The notes beneath the pieces were generated by a model that ran no database searches, had not been told where the DNA came from, and worked only from the letters and a program-made list of their open reading frames with translations. Shown here one piece after another: positions 16,501-24,213 of a stretch of 33,572 nucleotides of DNA; position 1 is the stretch's first letter, and every line of letters begins with the position of its first letter. The stretch is from positions 1-33,572 of the forward strand of contig JAWXCM010000287.1 in assembly GCA_034408745.1 (NCBI GenBank), in the 5' to 3' direction. The translations under genes were made by a program, and so were the position numbers. Origin of the DNA: JAWXCM01 sp034408745. Its GTDB lineage: Bacteria > Acidobacteriota > Terriglobia > Bryobacterales > Bryobacteraceae.

Positions 16501-17202
16501 TGCCGTCTGCATCTCCACCGCTTCCAGAGCGTCCAGGGGAACCGTGATGTTGTTGCCCAGACTGCCTCCGCCATTCATCATATTGGTGGCATCCACACCG
16601 TTAATCATCAGTGAATTGTTGGTGGGCCGGGCACCATTTACCGAAGGATTCAGAGACTGCGTGCCGTCATCGCTCTGCGAACCCGGCGAGGTGGCGAGGT
16701 TCATACCCTTGCCCGTGCGGTCGGGCAGCGGCGCCGCGACGCCTGCCTCGCCGACGATGAGGTGCGTGTAGTTGCGGGATGCGGTGGGCAGGCTCTCCAG
16801 CTGTTTGGTGGTAATGGTGGCCGTCTGCGCGGCGCTGGTAGTCTGCAGCATCACGGAGGACGCGCTCACATCCACGCGCTCCACCACAGTGCCTGCGCTC
16901 AGCGTGACCTTGATGCCAGTGGCCGTGGCGGTTTCCGGGTCCAGCATGCGAGTCGCAGCCTGGAATCCAGGGCTCTCCACGCGCAACTCCAGTTTGCCCG
17001 CAGCCGGCCGCGGAAACCGAAACGTTCCGTCGCTGGCCGAAGTTCCCTTAGCAATCTGACTGGTAGCGGCAGAGCGGAGACTAACGGTGGCGCCAGCGAT
17101 CCGGGCGCCAGTCTGATCTTCCACAAACCCTTCCACACGTTCGAAATTCTGCGCCGACGCAGAAAGCAGGAGAGCGAGACATATACCCAATACTCTGAAC
17201 AT
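13579..17202 (-). CDS. Oar-like TonB-dependent outer-membrane receptor 2
   Basis: About 1207 residues. The start ATG 17202 (MFRVLGICLALLLSASAQN) gives an ideal signal peptide; the open frame continues to a TTG at 17265, but this would add a polar extension and run through a dyad. Domains: carboxypeptidase-regulatory-like sandwich (about 20-105, GFVEDQTGARIAGATVSLRS), plug (about 110-270, with NGARPTNNSLMINGVDATN and GGANIQMITRGGTNQFHG), then the barrel, ending in phenylalanine (QVALRLKF). Same architecture as receptor 1 but only distantly similar in sequence. The preceding gene on this strand encodes a radical SAM protein 83 bases away, and a TGAAACA/TGTTTCA dyad sits in that gap. Ligand unknown. 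Confidence 0.92.
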   Translation of the reverse strand: MFRVLGICLALLLSASAQNFERVEGFVEDQTGARIAGATVSLRSAATSQIAKGTSASDGTFRFPRPAAGKLELRVESPGFQAATRMLDPETATATGIKVTLSAGTVVERVDVSASSVMLQTTSAAQTATITTKQLESLPTASRNYTHLIVGEAGVAAPLPDRTGKGMNLATSPGSQSDDGTQSLNPSVNGARPTNNSLMINGVDATNMMNGGGSLGNNITVPLDALEAVEMQTALYSATGGRNGGANIQMITRGGTNQFHGSVSHFFQNEIFNANEFFLNRSGRARPRFRRNESYAGLGGPIVKNKTFFYAAVQRTDFLSGYASRAIVTTSSPDGLGEVRTPQSIADVANRWLTAGAQDNPQFATNFLTAIRRFPAGQIPGLERQFFLSTENPPVFRQLTASDIHPVALNILNVRRNGQRLLPSVTDANRLLPGNATYGPEREQVNAFPTFFNSWSGSLSLEHNFSGNDRLRLSYVKSQQFVEEAFPWANSSVSPTLGLTPGYVASLSHQHTFGPSFVNELRGGFFELFNTRISKYRDIFNSTLGIYNPLEVSLGGLASLMPTVDIVTQRSSAGIGNAWDFYDRQRNAYATNIMTWVHGRHTMQFGGEFRRTNLKGEYMARTNGDLDYDNWVLFFTGHGAAGGGSDLDQGDTRRDYKMFDVALFAQEDFKVRRDLTLNAGVRWDYYGWPVETEGRIGTYFTKTDAARAGVEPGYAIASNHAIFKKDFNPLQMGLVVSDYVPLNLGQVHKAQRDSIFQPDYNNIAPRVGFAWRPWFTDRLVVRGGYGMFYERPSGSFKTDLQLSAPFFVYQNVPAPVDMANPYPRLNVNPFTIPLEVQMVRDANGTPSWRRFDGTPFPATEPFAAKNFTFIDPFIKTPYVQQWTFNLQFEPFRGNMLDIRYVGTSGTALMAKSNLTQAVDPRVTPINGFTDIRNRTGALINPDFFVPSEFLGLGRQSGFRMRSNYGHSTYHGLQVNYRRRFQNRLLMNAAYTWAKTIDNISSDGGVIEHDARNQRNNRGPADFDRTHRFTTAFVYEMPAPFRDNRLSKAVLGGWALNGMMTLQSGTRFSIIGAATANAYWAQVARARVDLAPGRTVESARKSGPVQDRLSAFFDPTAFANSEDRWGNSGRNILRGPVQSQMDFALGKTIKLHERYSLESRWEVFNALNMPTFSNPSNSLPAAGVGTMGTIASTIGGPRTMQVALRLKF

Positions 17203-17257
17203 GCCCTGAGGGTAGCGGTTCAACGTAAATGTGGAATGAACGTCCGGTGACCGCTGG

Positions 17258-17276
17258 TGAAACAACTACTGTTTCA
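17258..17276. promoter_or_regulatory. Candidate operator before receptor 2
   Basis: TGAAACA (17258-17264) and TGTTTCA (17270-17276) are exact inverted copies with a 5-base spacer. The site lies about 56 bases upstream of the chosen receptor start and 10 bases beyond the radical SAM stop codon. The form (7-n-7 dyad) is typical of dimeric helix-turn-helix repressors. It could alternatively be a short hairpin at the end of the radical SAM transcript, but no T-run follows it. No regulator gene lies next to it. Confidence 0.5.
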
Positions 17277-17285
17277 AATCCGATA

Positions 17286-18920
17286 TCAGGCCCAGTTGGT
17301 GCGTTCGATGACTACGGCCGGCTCGTAGGTGATGCCTTCGTTGAGACGGCGCTGCTCCCGCCGGCTGGTCCATAACAGCACGGGTCCCAGTAGGGTTCCG
17401 GTCATACGCGCGAACCACCCAAATTCGCGGTAAATTTCCTTGCGCAGTTTGCGGATGCGCTCCCCCACCTCGACGTTGGCGCGGCGCAGGTAGTGCTCCA
17501 TGGCCCACAGCATGGCGCCGTAGACATACAGGGATTGCACTTCGCGGGTGAAGCGTTCCCGCACCCGGGGCTCCGGATGGTTCTTGTGTCGCAGCCAGCC
17601 TTTGAATGTTGTGTGACACAGGCGGTACAGGCTGGGTCCGTTCAATTCGTAGTCCATCTGGAACGCGTTGTCCAGCATCTGCTTCGACTGCTCTCGCGAG
17701 ATGGCGGCGTGGTGGAAGTTGAACTTCCACTGTCCGTGAATATCGGCGAGATCGACATCGATCAGCCGGCCTTCATCGCGCATCTGCGTGTACAGCGGCG
17801 TACCCGGAACCGGGGTGTAGAGCATGAACTGGTGGAAGTCGGTGTCATGGCTGATGGCGTGCCGAATCTCGTCGGGCAGGTTTTCCGGCGTGTGATGCTC
17901 CAGCCCCACAATCGTCGAGCCCAGGGTCTTGATGCCGTTCTTCCGCAGTTCTTTGATTAGCTCCACGGTATCGGTGCCATCCAGTTTGGAATACGTCGAG
18001 TTTGGCGATTCCAGCCCCAGCCAGATCCAGGACACGCCGAGCGCGACCAGTTCGTCCATCGTGTACTTGCGAATCGCGTTCGCTGAGGAGAACACGTACA
18101 GCTGCCACGACTTTCCGGCCTCCCGCATCAACGCCAGCAGATCCATTGCGCGCGGCTTCTGAAGCAGGAAGTTCTCATCCATGACGAAGAACGCCTGGGC
18201 TCCGGTGTCCACTTCCAGCTTGCACATGATGTCAAACAATTCCTGGCCGGAATCGAAGAAATTGACGAATTTCCCCTTACCGCCAAAAAAGGACGACGTG
18301 GTGCAGAAGTTGCAGCCCATGGGACAGCCAGCCGACGGAATTACCGTCGCGGCCATGGTGTTCTTCGACCGTTTCGGACGGAAGCCGAGGGCCTGGTGAT
18401 CGTAACCCGAGATGATCGCCGGGTGCTCCAGTTTCGCGTTCGGATCCTCACCCAGATGCTCCCGCATCCAGCGGACACCTTCCCCGCGAACGAAGTGGTC
18501 GGCGTCGACCATCTGCTCAATGCCCGGGATCGCGGTGACGTGGCCGCCGACAATGATTTCCGAGTGCGGTGAAAGCAGCCGCGCGCGTCGGCACATCTCT
18601 TTCACCTTGCCAACATTCACAATAATCGACGAAATGCCGATGATGTCGTAGTGATTCTCGGTGATTTCTTTCTCGAAATCGGGAAGGGTCGGAAAATCCA
18701 GAACCGTACAGGGCGCCCTGATGTTTTTCTGAATGAACAGAATGCCCCACGACCGGTGAAACATGCGCAGAGAAAATGGACCCTGAACGCGCGTGACCTG
18801 GTTGTGATAGAGCTCCATCGGATTGATGGCACGGCTGCCGTACTCGTCGTCCTGGGCGTAGGGTCCAAAAACAGCCGACAGGAGTACTCGGGCAGTGGAG
18901 CCTTTAGGGTGAACCTGCAT
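17286..18920 (-). CDS. B12-binding-domain radical SAM protein
   Basis: A 544-residue protein. Residues about 10-160 resemble a cobalamin-binding Rossmann domain (YDIIGISSIIVNVGKVKEMC, EIIVGGHVTAIPGIEQM), lacking an obvious DxHxxG histidine. Residues about 190-400 form a radical SAM core with the [4Fe-4S] ligands C199, C203 and C206 in AGCPMGCNFC, plus GLESPNSTYSKLDGTD and STIVGLEHHTPENLPDEI. The C-terminal 140 residues are helical and basic. Such enzymes catalyse radical methylations and other carbon-skeleton modifications, often of lipids or natural products; the substrate here is unknown. ATG 18920 lies downstream of a strongly structured element at 18978-19042. The neighbouring genes give no clear pathway hint. 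Confidence 0.88.
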   Translation of the reverse strand: MQVHPKGSTARVLLSAVFGPYAQDDEYGSRAINPMELYHNQVTRVQGPFSLRMFHRSWGILFIQKNIRAPCTVLDFPTLPDFEKEITENHYDIIGISSIIVNVGKVKEMCRRARLLSPHSEIIVGGHVTAIPGIEQMVDADHFVRGEGVRWMREHLGEDPNAKLEHPAIISGYDHQALGFRPKRSKNTMAATVIPSAGCPMGCNFCTTSSFFGGKGKFVNFFDSGQELFDIMCKLEVDTGAQAFFVMDENFLLQKPRAMDLLALMREAGKSWQLYVFSSANAIRKYTMDELVALGVSWIWLGLESPNSTYSKLDGTDTVELIKELRKNGIKTLGSTIVGLEHHTPENLPDEIRHAISHDTDFHQFMLYTPVPGTPLYTQMRDEGRLIDVDLADIHGQWKFNFHHAAISREQSKQMLDNAFQMDYELNGPSLYRLCHTTFKGWLRHKNHPEPRVRERFTREVQSLYVYGAMLWAMEHYLRRANVEVGERIRKLRKEIYREFGWFARMTGTLLGPVLLWTSRREQRRLNEGITYEPAVVIERTNWA

Positions 18921-18977
18921 TGTTTCCGTTGTGTGCGAAAAAGATGCCGGGCTGGCGCGAACCGGTGGGTGGCGCTC

Positions 18978-19042
18978 CTTACGAGTAGGCCTGCTTCCAG
19001 CCTGACACAGGCAGTGGTCCGCAGGCCCCTTTGGGACGTAAG
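18978..19042 (-). ncRNA. Nested stem-loop element between debranching enzyme and radical SAM genes
   Basis: Three stacked helices can be drawn from the bases: an outer CTTACG (18978-18983) with CGTAAG (19037-19042); a middle GGCCTGC (18988-18994) with GCAGGCC (19021-19027); and an inner CCA-GCCTG (18997-19004) with CAGGC-(AG)-TGG (19008-19017) closed by an ACA loop. It lies 19 bases after the debranching-enzyme stop and 57 bases before the radical SAM start on the transcribed strand. It could be a structured leader, an intercistronic processing or stabilising hairpin, or a terminator-like element; on the transcribed strand a T5 run occurs about 35 bases beyond it (near 18940). No known riboswitch, SRP, 6S or cobalamin-box consensus fits. 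Confidence 0.4.
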
Positions 19043-19061
19043 AGTTTCGTAATAGGTGGGA

Positions 19062-21110
19062 TTACCCGGCTGTCTTCACGAGGCAGCGCAGCACTTCGGC
19101 CACGCTCCAGGCCTGAGCCACGCAGCCGCGCTGGGTAAACGGAGCCTCGGCGTCGAATATCTCACTGATGCTGCCCACCGCGCCCTCTTCCATGGTCTTT
19201 GCGAACCCGGACAGCATCTCTCTGGCCACGGCCAGGTCGTCCGGACGCGCCTTTAGCCAGGCGTCGATGAACGGCCCAATCAGCCATCCCCAGACAGTGC
19301 CCTGATGATACGCCGCGTCGCGCGACCGCAAATCGCCGTAATACTGCGCTTTGTACTCTTTCGACCCCGGTCCCAGCGATCGCAGACCAACCGGGGTAAG
19401 CAGCCGGTCCCTGCAGATTTGAAGAACCGGTTCCCAACGCTCCCGCGCCAGCACCGGATTCTTCAGCGAGATGGCAAATAACTGGTTTGGCCGCAGCGAC
19501 GTGTCGTTACCACCCTGCTCGGTGTCGATCACGTCGTAGCAGTAGTTCCCTTCCTCGTACCAGAAACGGCGGTTAAACGACTCGGCCGCCTGCGCCGCAG
19601 CCTCGTCCAGCCGGGAAATCGTAATGGTTTCGTGCTCGTTTCCGGTGGTTTCCGCCCAGCCCCGCATCAGGCACAGCGCGTTATACCAGAGGGCGTTGAT
19701 CTCCACGGCCTTGCCGCGCCGCGGCGTTACTACCCAGCCGTCTACCTTGGCATCCATCCACGTGAGCTGGTAACCTTCCACCCCCTGGCGAAGCAGACCG
19801 TCGGCGGGGTCGACGCCAATGCCGAACCGCGTGCCTTCCAAATGTTTCGCCACCACCTCATACAGCTTCGGCAGAATCCGCTCCAGCGTCGCCCGGTCTC
19901 CGGTGGTCTCCACATATCGGTCGAGCGCGTGAAAGAACCACAGCGTCGCGTCGGCGGTGTGATAAAGCCCGGAATTCTCGCCTTCCGGGAACATGTTCGG
20001 GATCAGCCCGTCGCGCACGTAGTAAGCAAACGTGCTCAGTATCCACGCAGCTTCCAGATAGCGACCCGTACTCAGAGTGAGTCCCTCCAGGCTGATCATG
20101 GTGTCGCGGCCCCAGTCCGTGAACCAGTGGTAGCCCGCGATGACGGTCCGCACTTCGTCGCCCGCCGCGAACGCGCGCGCTACGTCCTGTTGCCGGCCCA
20201 CCGGAGTGATCAGGAACTGATCCGCCGCCAGCACCAGTTCGGCACCCAGACCCTCCCGAACGGCGGGATTCGCCGCCCCGATCAGCCTCGCCCTGCGACC
20301 CAGTTCGGTGGCGAAGACCTCCTGCACGGGCATCGCACCCATGCTCTCCCAGCTCTCCGTGGAGGCAACCAGCGTAGCCTCATTCCGGCCGGCGAAGTCG
20401 ACCTGGAAGTACCCCGGGCTCCACATGTGGCCGCGCGATTCGTAGCCTCGCACTTCTTCGGTGTGATACACCTGCTCACCGATGTATCGGCGGTCGAAGG
20501 TGAAGCACTGCCCCGAGCCGTCCACTCGCATGCGCAGCCTGGGCGTGGCGGAGTTGGCACTGGCGAACTCGTAGCGGTCGCTGACTACGTGCAGTTCGTA
20601 CGGCTCTTCCTGGAGGGCGCTCAGCACGCCCTCATGAGGCCGGAAATGCATCGCAGGCCGAAGCTCCAGCCGCACGTTGCAGTCGCCGCACTTCACCTTG
20701 TAGTGAATGAACACGGTGTTCTGGCGCGAAGGCATCACCAGCCGCTTCTCCAGTTCGATGCCCTCCACCTCATAGATCCAGACGGGCAGCCCCTGCTCCA
20801 TGCGGAACTCTCGCAGATACTCAGCGCCGTAGACGACCACCTCGCTGTGCGCGCGATGCTCGCCGCCAAGCTGCACCACGCGGCCGTCGCTGAATCGAAG
20901 CTGCTCCGCCACATCGTTGAGGTACATGCGCCGGCCGAATGGCGAGGGCAGGGCGGCAATCAGGAGCCCGTGGAATCGGCGCGTAATCACGCCTGCCACT
21001 GTGCCCGATGCGTATCCCCCGAGGCCATTGGTCACGATCCATTCCCGGTCGAGAATCATCTCTGCGCCGGCCTTGCCCGGCCAGGCTACACGGCGGATCA
21101 GCGAATTCAT
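19062..21110 (-). CDS. Glycogen debranching enzyme (amylo-alpha-1,6-glucosidase type)
   Basis: A 682-residue cytoplasmic protein of the GDE_C / GH133 type. An N-terminal beta-rich domain (EWIVTNGLGGYASGTVAGVI, then RRFHGLLIAALPSP) is followed from about residue 300 by the (alpha/alpha)6 barrel with AGYHWFTDWGRDTMISLEGL, LIPNMFPEGENSGLYHTADA, TWMDAKVDGWVVTPRRGKAV and EINALWYNALCLM, all hallmarks of this family. It removes alpha-1,6 branches from glycogen or limit dextrins. Its ATG overlaps the TreZ stop by four bases (ATGA), so the two are translated together. With TreZ this suggests conversion of storage glucan toward trehalose. Length is normal for the family. Confidence 0.92.
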   Translation of the reverse strand: MNSLIRRVAWPGKAGAEMILDREWIVTNGLGGYASGTVAGVITRRFHGLLIAALPSPFGRRMYLNDVAEQLRFSDGRVVQLGGEHRAHSEVVVYGAEYLREFRMEQGLPVWIYEVEGIELEKRLVMPSRQNTVFIHYKVKCGDCNVRLELRPAMHFRPHEGVLSALQEEPYELHVVSDRYEFASANSATPRLRMRVDGSGQCFTFDRRYIGEQVYHTEEVRGYESRGHMWSPGYFQVDFAGRNEATLVASTESWESMGAMPVQEVFATELGRRARLIGAANPAVREGLGAELVLAADQFLITPVGRQQDVARAFAAGDEVRTVIAGYHWFTDWGRDTMISLEGLTLSTGRYLEAAWILSTFAYYVRDGLIPNMFPEGENSGLYHTADATLWFFHALDRYVETTGDRATLERILPKLYEVVAKHLEGTRFGIGVDPADGLLRQGVEGYQLTWMDAKVDGWVVTPRRGKAVEINALWYNALCLMRGWAETTGNEHETITISRLDEAAAQAAESFNRRFWYEEGNYCYDVIDTEQGGNDTSLRPNQLFAISLKNPVLARERWEPVLQICRDRLLTPVGLRSLGPGSKEYKAQYYGDLRSRDAAYHQGTVWGWLIGPFIDAWLKARPDDLAVAREMLSGFAKTMEEGAVGSISEIFDAEAPFTQRGCVAQAWSVAEVLRCLVKTAG

Positions 21111-22993
21111 GCTTTAACCCTCGCAGGCCCAGCGACGGCACGAAGCACCAGTGCCGCGTGTCCACTAAAGCGCCAGTTGTCATCCCCTTCCGGCACCGGC
21201 GATCCGCAGCCTCCATATTCCGGGTCTTCGGTGCTGAACAGTACTTCCCAGCGGCAGTCTTCCGGCGGCGCCAGCAGCGGTTCCGGCGCCGGATCGAGAT
21301 GCAGGTCGCGACCCATGTTCACCACCATCAGCCTGTCTCCATGGGTGGGAGAAAACGCTCGCAGCACGAAGGCATCGCGGCCGATCACCGCACCATCGAA
21401 CATCCCCCGGCGCCAGCATCCCAGCACCGGGTCCGTATGCCGCAATCGAAGCAAATCGGTATGCAGTTTCAGGACCGAAGTATTGCGTTCGGCCTCCGTC
21501 CAGTCCAGCCGGCTGTCTTCAAAAACCTGCGACGTGCAGGGATCGCTCAGGCACTTCAGCATCTCCGATTCACCGACGCTGCGCCATTGCCGCATGAATT
21601 CCTGCCGGCCATTTCGCACCAGCTCGCACAAATTCCCCGGCATATCGGCGAAATAAAGGAATGGGCGGGCAGAGCCGAACTCCTGCCCCTGAAACAACAT
21701 CGGCGTACCGGGCCCCAGCAGCACCAGCGCAGTCATCGCCTTCAGCATTCCGGGCGTGGCCTGCTGAATCATGCGGAGCCCGCGCGCCGAGTTCGCCACC
21801 TGGTCGTGATTCTCAAGGAACGTAATGAACGCCGTGGGTTCCAGATCGAACGCCGGTGATCCGCGGCGCTGTTTTTGCCACTTGTACCACTGACCCTGGT
21901 ACAGATATCCGTACTTCATCGCGGATATGAACTCCTGCGGCGCGCCCAGATAATCGGTGTAGTACGCGTCGTTGTGGGAGGTCAGGGCGACAACCGCACT
22001 GTGGTGGAAGTCGTCGTTCCACAACGCGTCTGCCCCAAAACCGCCCGCGGCCCTCGGCCGGACCAGTCGCGTATGCTGCGGCTCATTTTCGGCCACTACC
22101 AGCGTGGTGCGCTCGCCACCCGCTTCACGAACCCGAGTCGTGACTTCGGCCAGGATGTGCGGCTCGGAATCGTCATAAATGTTTTGTGTCGCATCCAGCC
22201 TGAGACCGTCCATGTGGAATTCATCCACCCAGTAGCCCGCGTTGGCGATGAAGAATTCCCGCACCGGGCCGGCATTTTTTCCGTCGAAATTAATCGCCTC
22301 GCCCCAGTCGGTTTTATGCTTTGTGCTGAAATAATCTCGTGAATATTGTCCGGCGTAATTGCCATCCGGCCCGAAATGGTTGTACACCACGTCGAGAATC
22401 ACCGCCATTCCGTGGGAGTGCGCCTCATTAACGAACCGCCTCACGTCGTCGGGACTCCCGTAGAGATGGCTCGGCGCGAACAGAGAGACACCGTCGTATC
22501 CCCAGCCAAACCGGCCCGTGAACTCGGCCAGCGGCATCACTTCGATGACCGTGATCCCGAGGTCGCGCAGATGGGGCAGCCGTTTTGCGGCCCCTGCGAA
22601 TGTGCCTTCGTCCGTGAACGTGCCGACGTGCATCTCATATATGACGGCGCGCTCCAGCGGCACACCCCGCCACGCGCTGTCAGTCCACGCAAATACGGAA
22701 GAGTCGACGACTTCGGAGGGACCGTGCGCGCCTTCGGGCTGATACCGCGAGGCCGGATCGGGGAACTCCTCCCCGCTGGGCAGCCGGTACTTGTAGCGCG
22801 AACCCGCGCTCAGGCCAGAGACCGTGCCTGAAAAGTAACCGTCCGACTCACCATGCAGCGGATATCGCTTACCGGAACTGACCACTTCCATCGATTCCCG
22901 CAACGGTGCCCAAACGCGGAAGCTGACGCCCCCGTCAACCACTTCAGCCCCAATGGGCACTTTTCGTCGAACTCCGGAAGGTGTCTGCTGCAT
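21107..22993 (-). CDS. treZ: Malto-oligosyltrehalose trehalohydrolase
   Basis: About 628 residues from ATG 22993; an upstream start at 23071 would add a basic leader that overlaps the divergent regulator and has no family counterpart. TreZ hydrolyses the alpha-1,4 bond next to the trehalosyl end of malto-oligosyltrehalose, releasing trehalose. Visible parts: N-terminal CBM48-like sandwich (VSFRVWAPLRESMEVV), the GH13 barrel with LDVVYNHFGPDGNY, nucleophile D267 in MDGLRLDATQ, acid E302 in VVAENEPQ, and FLENHDQVAN with the transition-state Asp. The YEMHVGTFTDEGTFAGA and GWGYDGVSLFAPSHLYGSP segments are typical. TreY, the partner that makes the substrate, is not in the window. The gene is the first of a minus-strand unit and is divergent from a response regulator 69 bases away. 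Confidence 0.93.
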   Translation of the reverse strand: MQQTPSGVRRKVPIGAEVVDGGVSFRVWAPLRESMEVVSSGKRYPLHGESDGYFSGTVSGLSAGSRYKYRLPSGEEFPDPASRYQPEGAHGPSEVVDSSVFAWTDSAWRGVPLERAVIYEMHVGTFTDEGTFAGAAKRLPHLRDLGITVIEVMPLAEFTGRFGWGYDGVSLFAPSHLYGSPDDVRRFVNEAHSHGMAVILDVVYNHFGPDGNYAGQYSRDYFSTKHKTDWGEAINFDGKNAGPVREFFIANAGYWVDEFHMDGLRLDATQNIYDDSEPHILAEVTTRVREAGGERTTLVVAENEPQHTRLVRPRAAGGFGADALWNDDFHHSAVVALTSHNDAYYTDYLGAPQEFISAMKYGYLYQGQWYKWQKQRRGSPAFDLEPTAFITFLENHDQVANSARGLRMIQQATPGMLKAMTALVLLGPGTPMLFQGQEFGSARPFLYFADMPGNLCELVRNGRQEFMRQWRSVGESEMLKCLSDPCTSQVFEDSRLDWTEAERNTSVLKLHTDLLRLRHTDPVLGCWRRGMFDGAVIGRDAFVLRAFSPTHGDRLMVVNMGRDLHLDPAPEPLLAPPEDCRWEVLFSTEDPEYGGCGSPVPEGDDNWRFSGHAALVLRAVAGPARVKA

Positions 22994-23062
22994 TTTAAGT
23001 ATCAAGAATGTACGAAGCTGTAATGAGTGAAATCGTTTCAATTCCCGCGCGTCGAAAGTACG

Positions 23063-23476
23063 ATGACTCAAAGTTCGGACGAGGGCAGGGCGGTGCTCCT
23101 GCTGGTTGAAGACGAGGACCAGATACGAAGCCTGATTCGATCTGTACTCGCCGGAGAGGACGTGACCATCCTCGAGGCCTCGACAGGCGCCGAGGGTCTG
23201 CGCATCGCCCAGCAGTCCGCGGTCCCCATCGATATTCTACTCACCGACATGCTGCTTCCCGAACTGAGCGGCTATGACCTCGCTGTGGCATTGCGGGCGA
23301 TGTTTCCAGCTTTGCGAATCATCATGGTGACCGGCTATGTCGAGGGCGACATCGTGCAGCGCGGCATTGAGGAACTGCATGCCGCCTTTCTCGACAAGCC
23401 GTTTCAGGCGGCCGAACTCCGGCGGCTGGTGGCCGACGCCGCTTTGCATTTCAGGGCAACTTCAGCGCAAGGGTGA
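23063..23476 (+). CDS. Receiver-only response regulator
   Basis: A 137-residue single-domain receiver (CheY-like), starting at ATG 23063; a GTG at 23027 in the same frame would add 12 residues without family support. All phosphorylation-site residues are present: acidic pair E16/D17 in VEDED, phospho-acceptor D62 in ILLTDMLLPELSG, T90 in MVTGY and K112 in LDKPF. No output domain is attached, and no histidine kinase is nearby, so it may act by protein-protein contact within a phosphorelay. Its last 26 bases overlap, on the opposite strand, the 3' end of the broken O-methyltransferase gene. Confidence 0.9.
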   Translation: MTQSSDEGRAVLLLVEDEDQIRSLIRSVLAGEDVTILEASTGAEGLRIAQQSAVPIDILLTDMLLPELSGYDLAVALRAMFPALRIIMVTGYVEGDIVQRGIEELHAAFLDKPFQAAELRRLVADAALHFRATSAQG

Positions 23477-23620
23477 TCCCGTCCCCAACCGGAAGCAGAC
23501 TGATGGAGAATCGCTCATCGGCCCGTCAGGGCTTCGTTGAACGCCCGTACGGCCACCGTGTCGGGATCCTGAAAACGCCGGGTCGATGAGTCGCCCATGC
23601 CACAGGAGATTGTCGATGAC
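23451..23620 (-). pseudogene. O-methyltransferase, C-terminal fragment with two frameshifts
   Basis: On the minus strand this piece reads VIDNLLWHGRLIDPAF, then after a one-base frame change QDPDTVAVRAFNEALTG, then after another one-base change DERFSISLLPVGDGITLALK and LP-stop at 23451. This is the usual C-terminus of class I SAM-dependent (caffeoyl-CoA type) O-methyltransferases. The extra bases appear to be one T in the TTTT run near 23572-23575 and one C in GGCC near 23521-23524. The upstream part of the same gene lies at 24985-25245, beyond a foreign block. The frameshifts could be true decay or local sequencing error. Confidence 0.8.
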
Positions 23621-23678
23621 GCTGCTTTGGCGTTGTGTGTGTTCGTTTTGTGGCTTCGTTTGAGTCAGTAGTAACTCT

Positions 23679-23704
23679 AAAAAGCGGATTGTGCAGAGGC
23701 ACAA
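23679..23704 (-). terminator. Probable terminator of the VOC/ArsR unit
   Basis: Read on the minus strand, TTGTGC (23704-23699) and GCACAA (23694-23689) form a 6-bp stem with a CTCT loop, followed shortly by a run of five T (23683-23679). It lies about 95 bases downstream of the VOC stop codon. A second hairpin, CAAGCA/TGCTTG at 23702-23723, partly overlaps it. Confidence 0.5.
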
Positions 23705-23776
23705 GCAAATCTATATGTGCTTGCCCCATCCACCCTGTGCGAGCACAACAATCCACGCCTTTTTTAGGAGATATTA

Positions 23777-23802
23777 TAAAACGGTAGGGGTTGCTCCCTT
23801 AC
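23777..23802 (-). terminator. Possible weak terminator overlapping the VOC stop codon
   Basis: On the minus strand GTAAGGG and CCCCTAC can pair with one mismatch around an AGCAA loop, followed by CGTTTTAT. The stem overlaps the VOC TAA stop (23801-23799). The T-tract is short, so this is a weaker candidate than the hairpin at 23679-23704. Confidence 0.3.
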
Positions 23803-24188
23803 TTTTGAATAATTTGTATCAAATTACCGCAGGTGTCATCGAATATTGCTATCGTAACCGGCCCCATTTTGGTTGGCTCCATCTTGAATTTGACACCAAG
23901 CTCCTTCAAGCGTTCGTACTCCTTTTGTACGTCATCCACCCCGAACATTGTGAATGGTACGCCGTCTGTGACTAAAGACTCTTTAAGAGCTTTCATGGCT
24001 GGATAGTCAGCATTTGGCTCAAGCAAGAGTTCAGTCCCATTTTGACTATCTGGTGATACAACTGTCACCCAACGGGCACCACCTCCGAGTGGTACATCTT
24101 CTTTTTTAACGAAGCCCAAGACTTCGGTATAGAATTTCAATGCCTTGTCTTGATCCTTGATTGATACACTAGCAACTATGATTTTCAT
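23799..24188 (-). CDS. VOC (glyoxalase/bleomycin-resistance fold) protein
   Basis: A 129-residue protein with two beta-alpha-beta-beta-beta modules: MKIIVASVSIKDQDKALKFYTEVLGF at the start and VPFTMFGVDDVQKEYERLKELGVKF in the second half, ending GPVTIAIFDDTCGNLIQI. This is the vicinal-oxygen-chelate fold used by glyoxalases, dioxygenases and antibiotic-binding proteins. The exact reaction cannot be inferred. AAAGGA lies seven bases before ATG 24188. It follows the ArsR-type gene by 25 bases on the same strand and is very likely controlled by it; ArsR plus VOC pairs are common. Codon use is far more A/T-rich than in the surrounding chromosome. Confidence 0.88.
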   Translation of the reverse strand: MKIIVASVSIKDQDKALKFYTEVLGFVKKEDVPLGGGARWVTVVSPDSQNGTELLLEPNADYPAMKALKESLVTDGVPFTMFGVDDVQKEYERLKELGVKFKMEPTKMGPVTIAIFDDTCGNLIQIIQK

Positions 24189-24213
24189 AATATTCCTTTA
24201 ATTAGTTATTAAT

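Noticed and set aside
17203..17265. TTG start at 17265 for receptor 2
   Set aside because: It would put polar residues before the signal peptide and read through part of the dyad at 17258-17276.
18940..19060. Resemblance to SRP RNA (GTGTCAGG...GGAAG...CAG) and to a tRNA T-arm (GGTTCG)
   Set aside because: The SRP domain IV consensus needs extra bases that are absent, and no acceptor, D or anticodon arm can be drawn.
19632..21656. 674-codon plus-strand frame opposite the debranching enzyme and TreZ
   Set aside because: Arg/His/Pro-rich composition typical of antisense frames in G+C-rich genes; the opposite strand encodes two well-supported enzymes.
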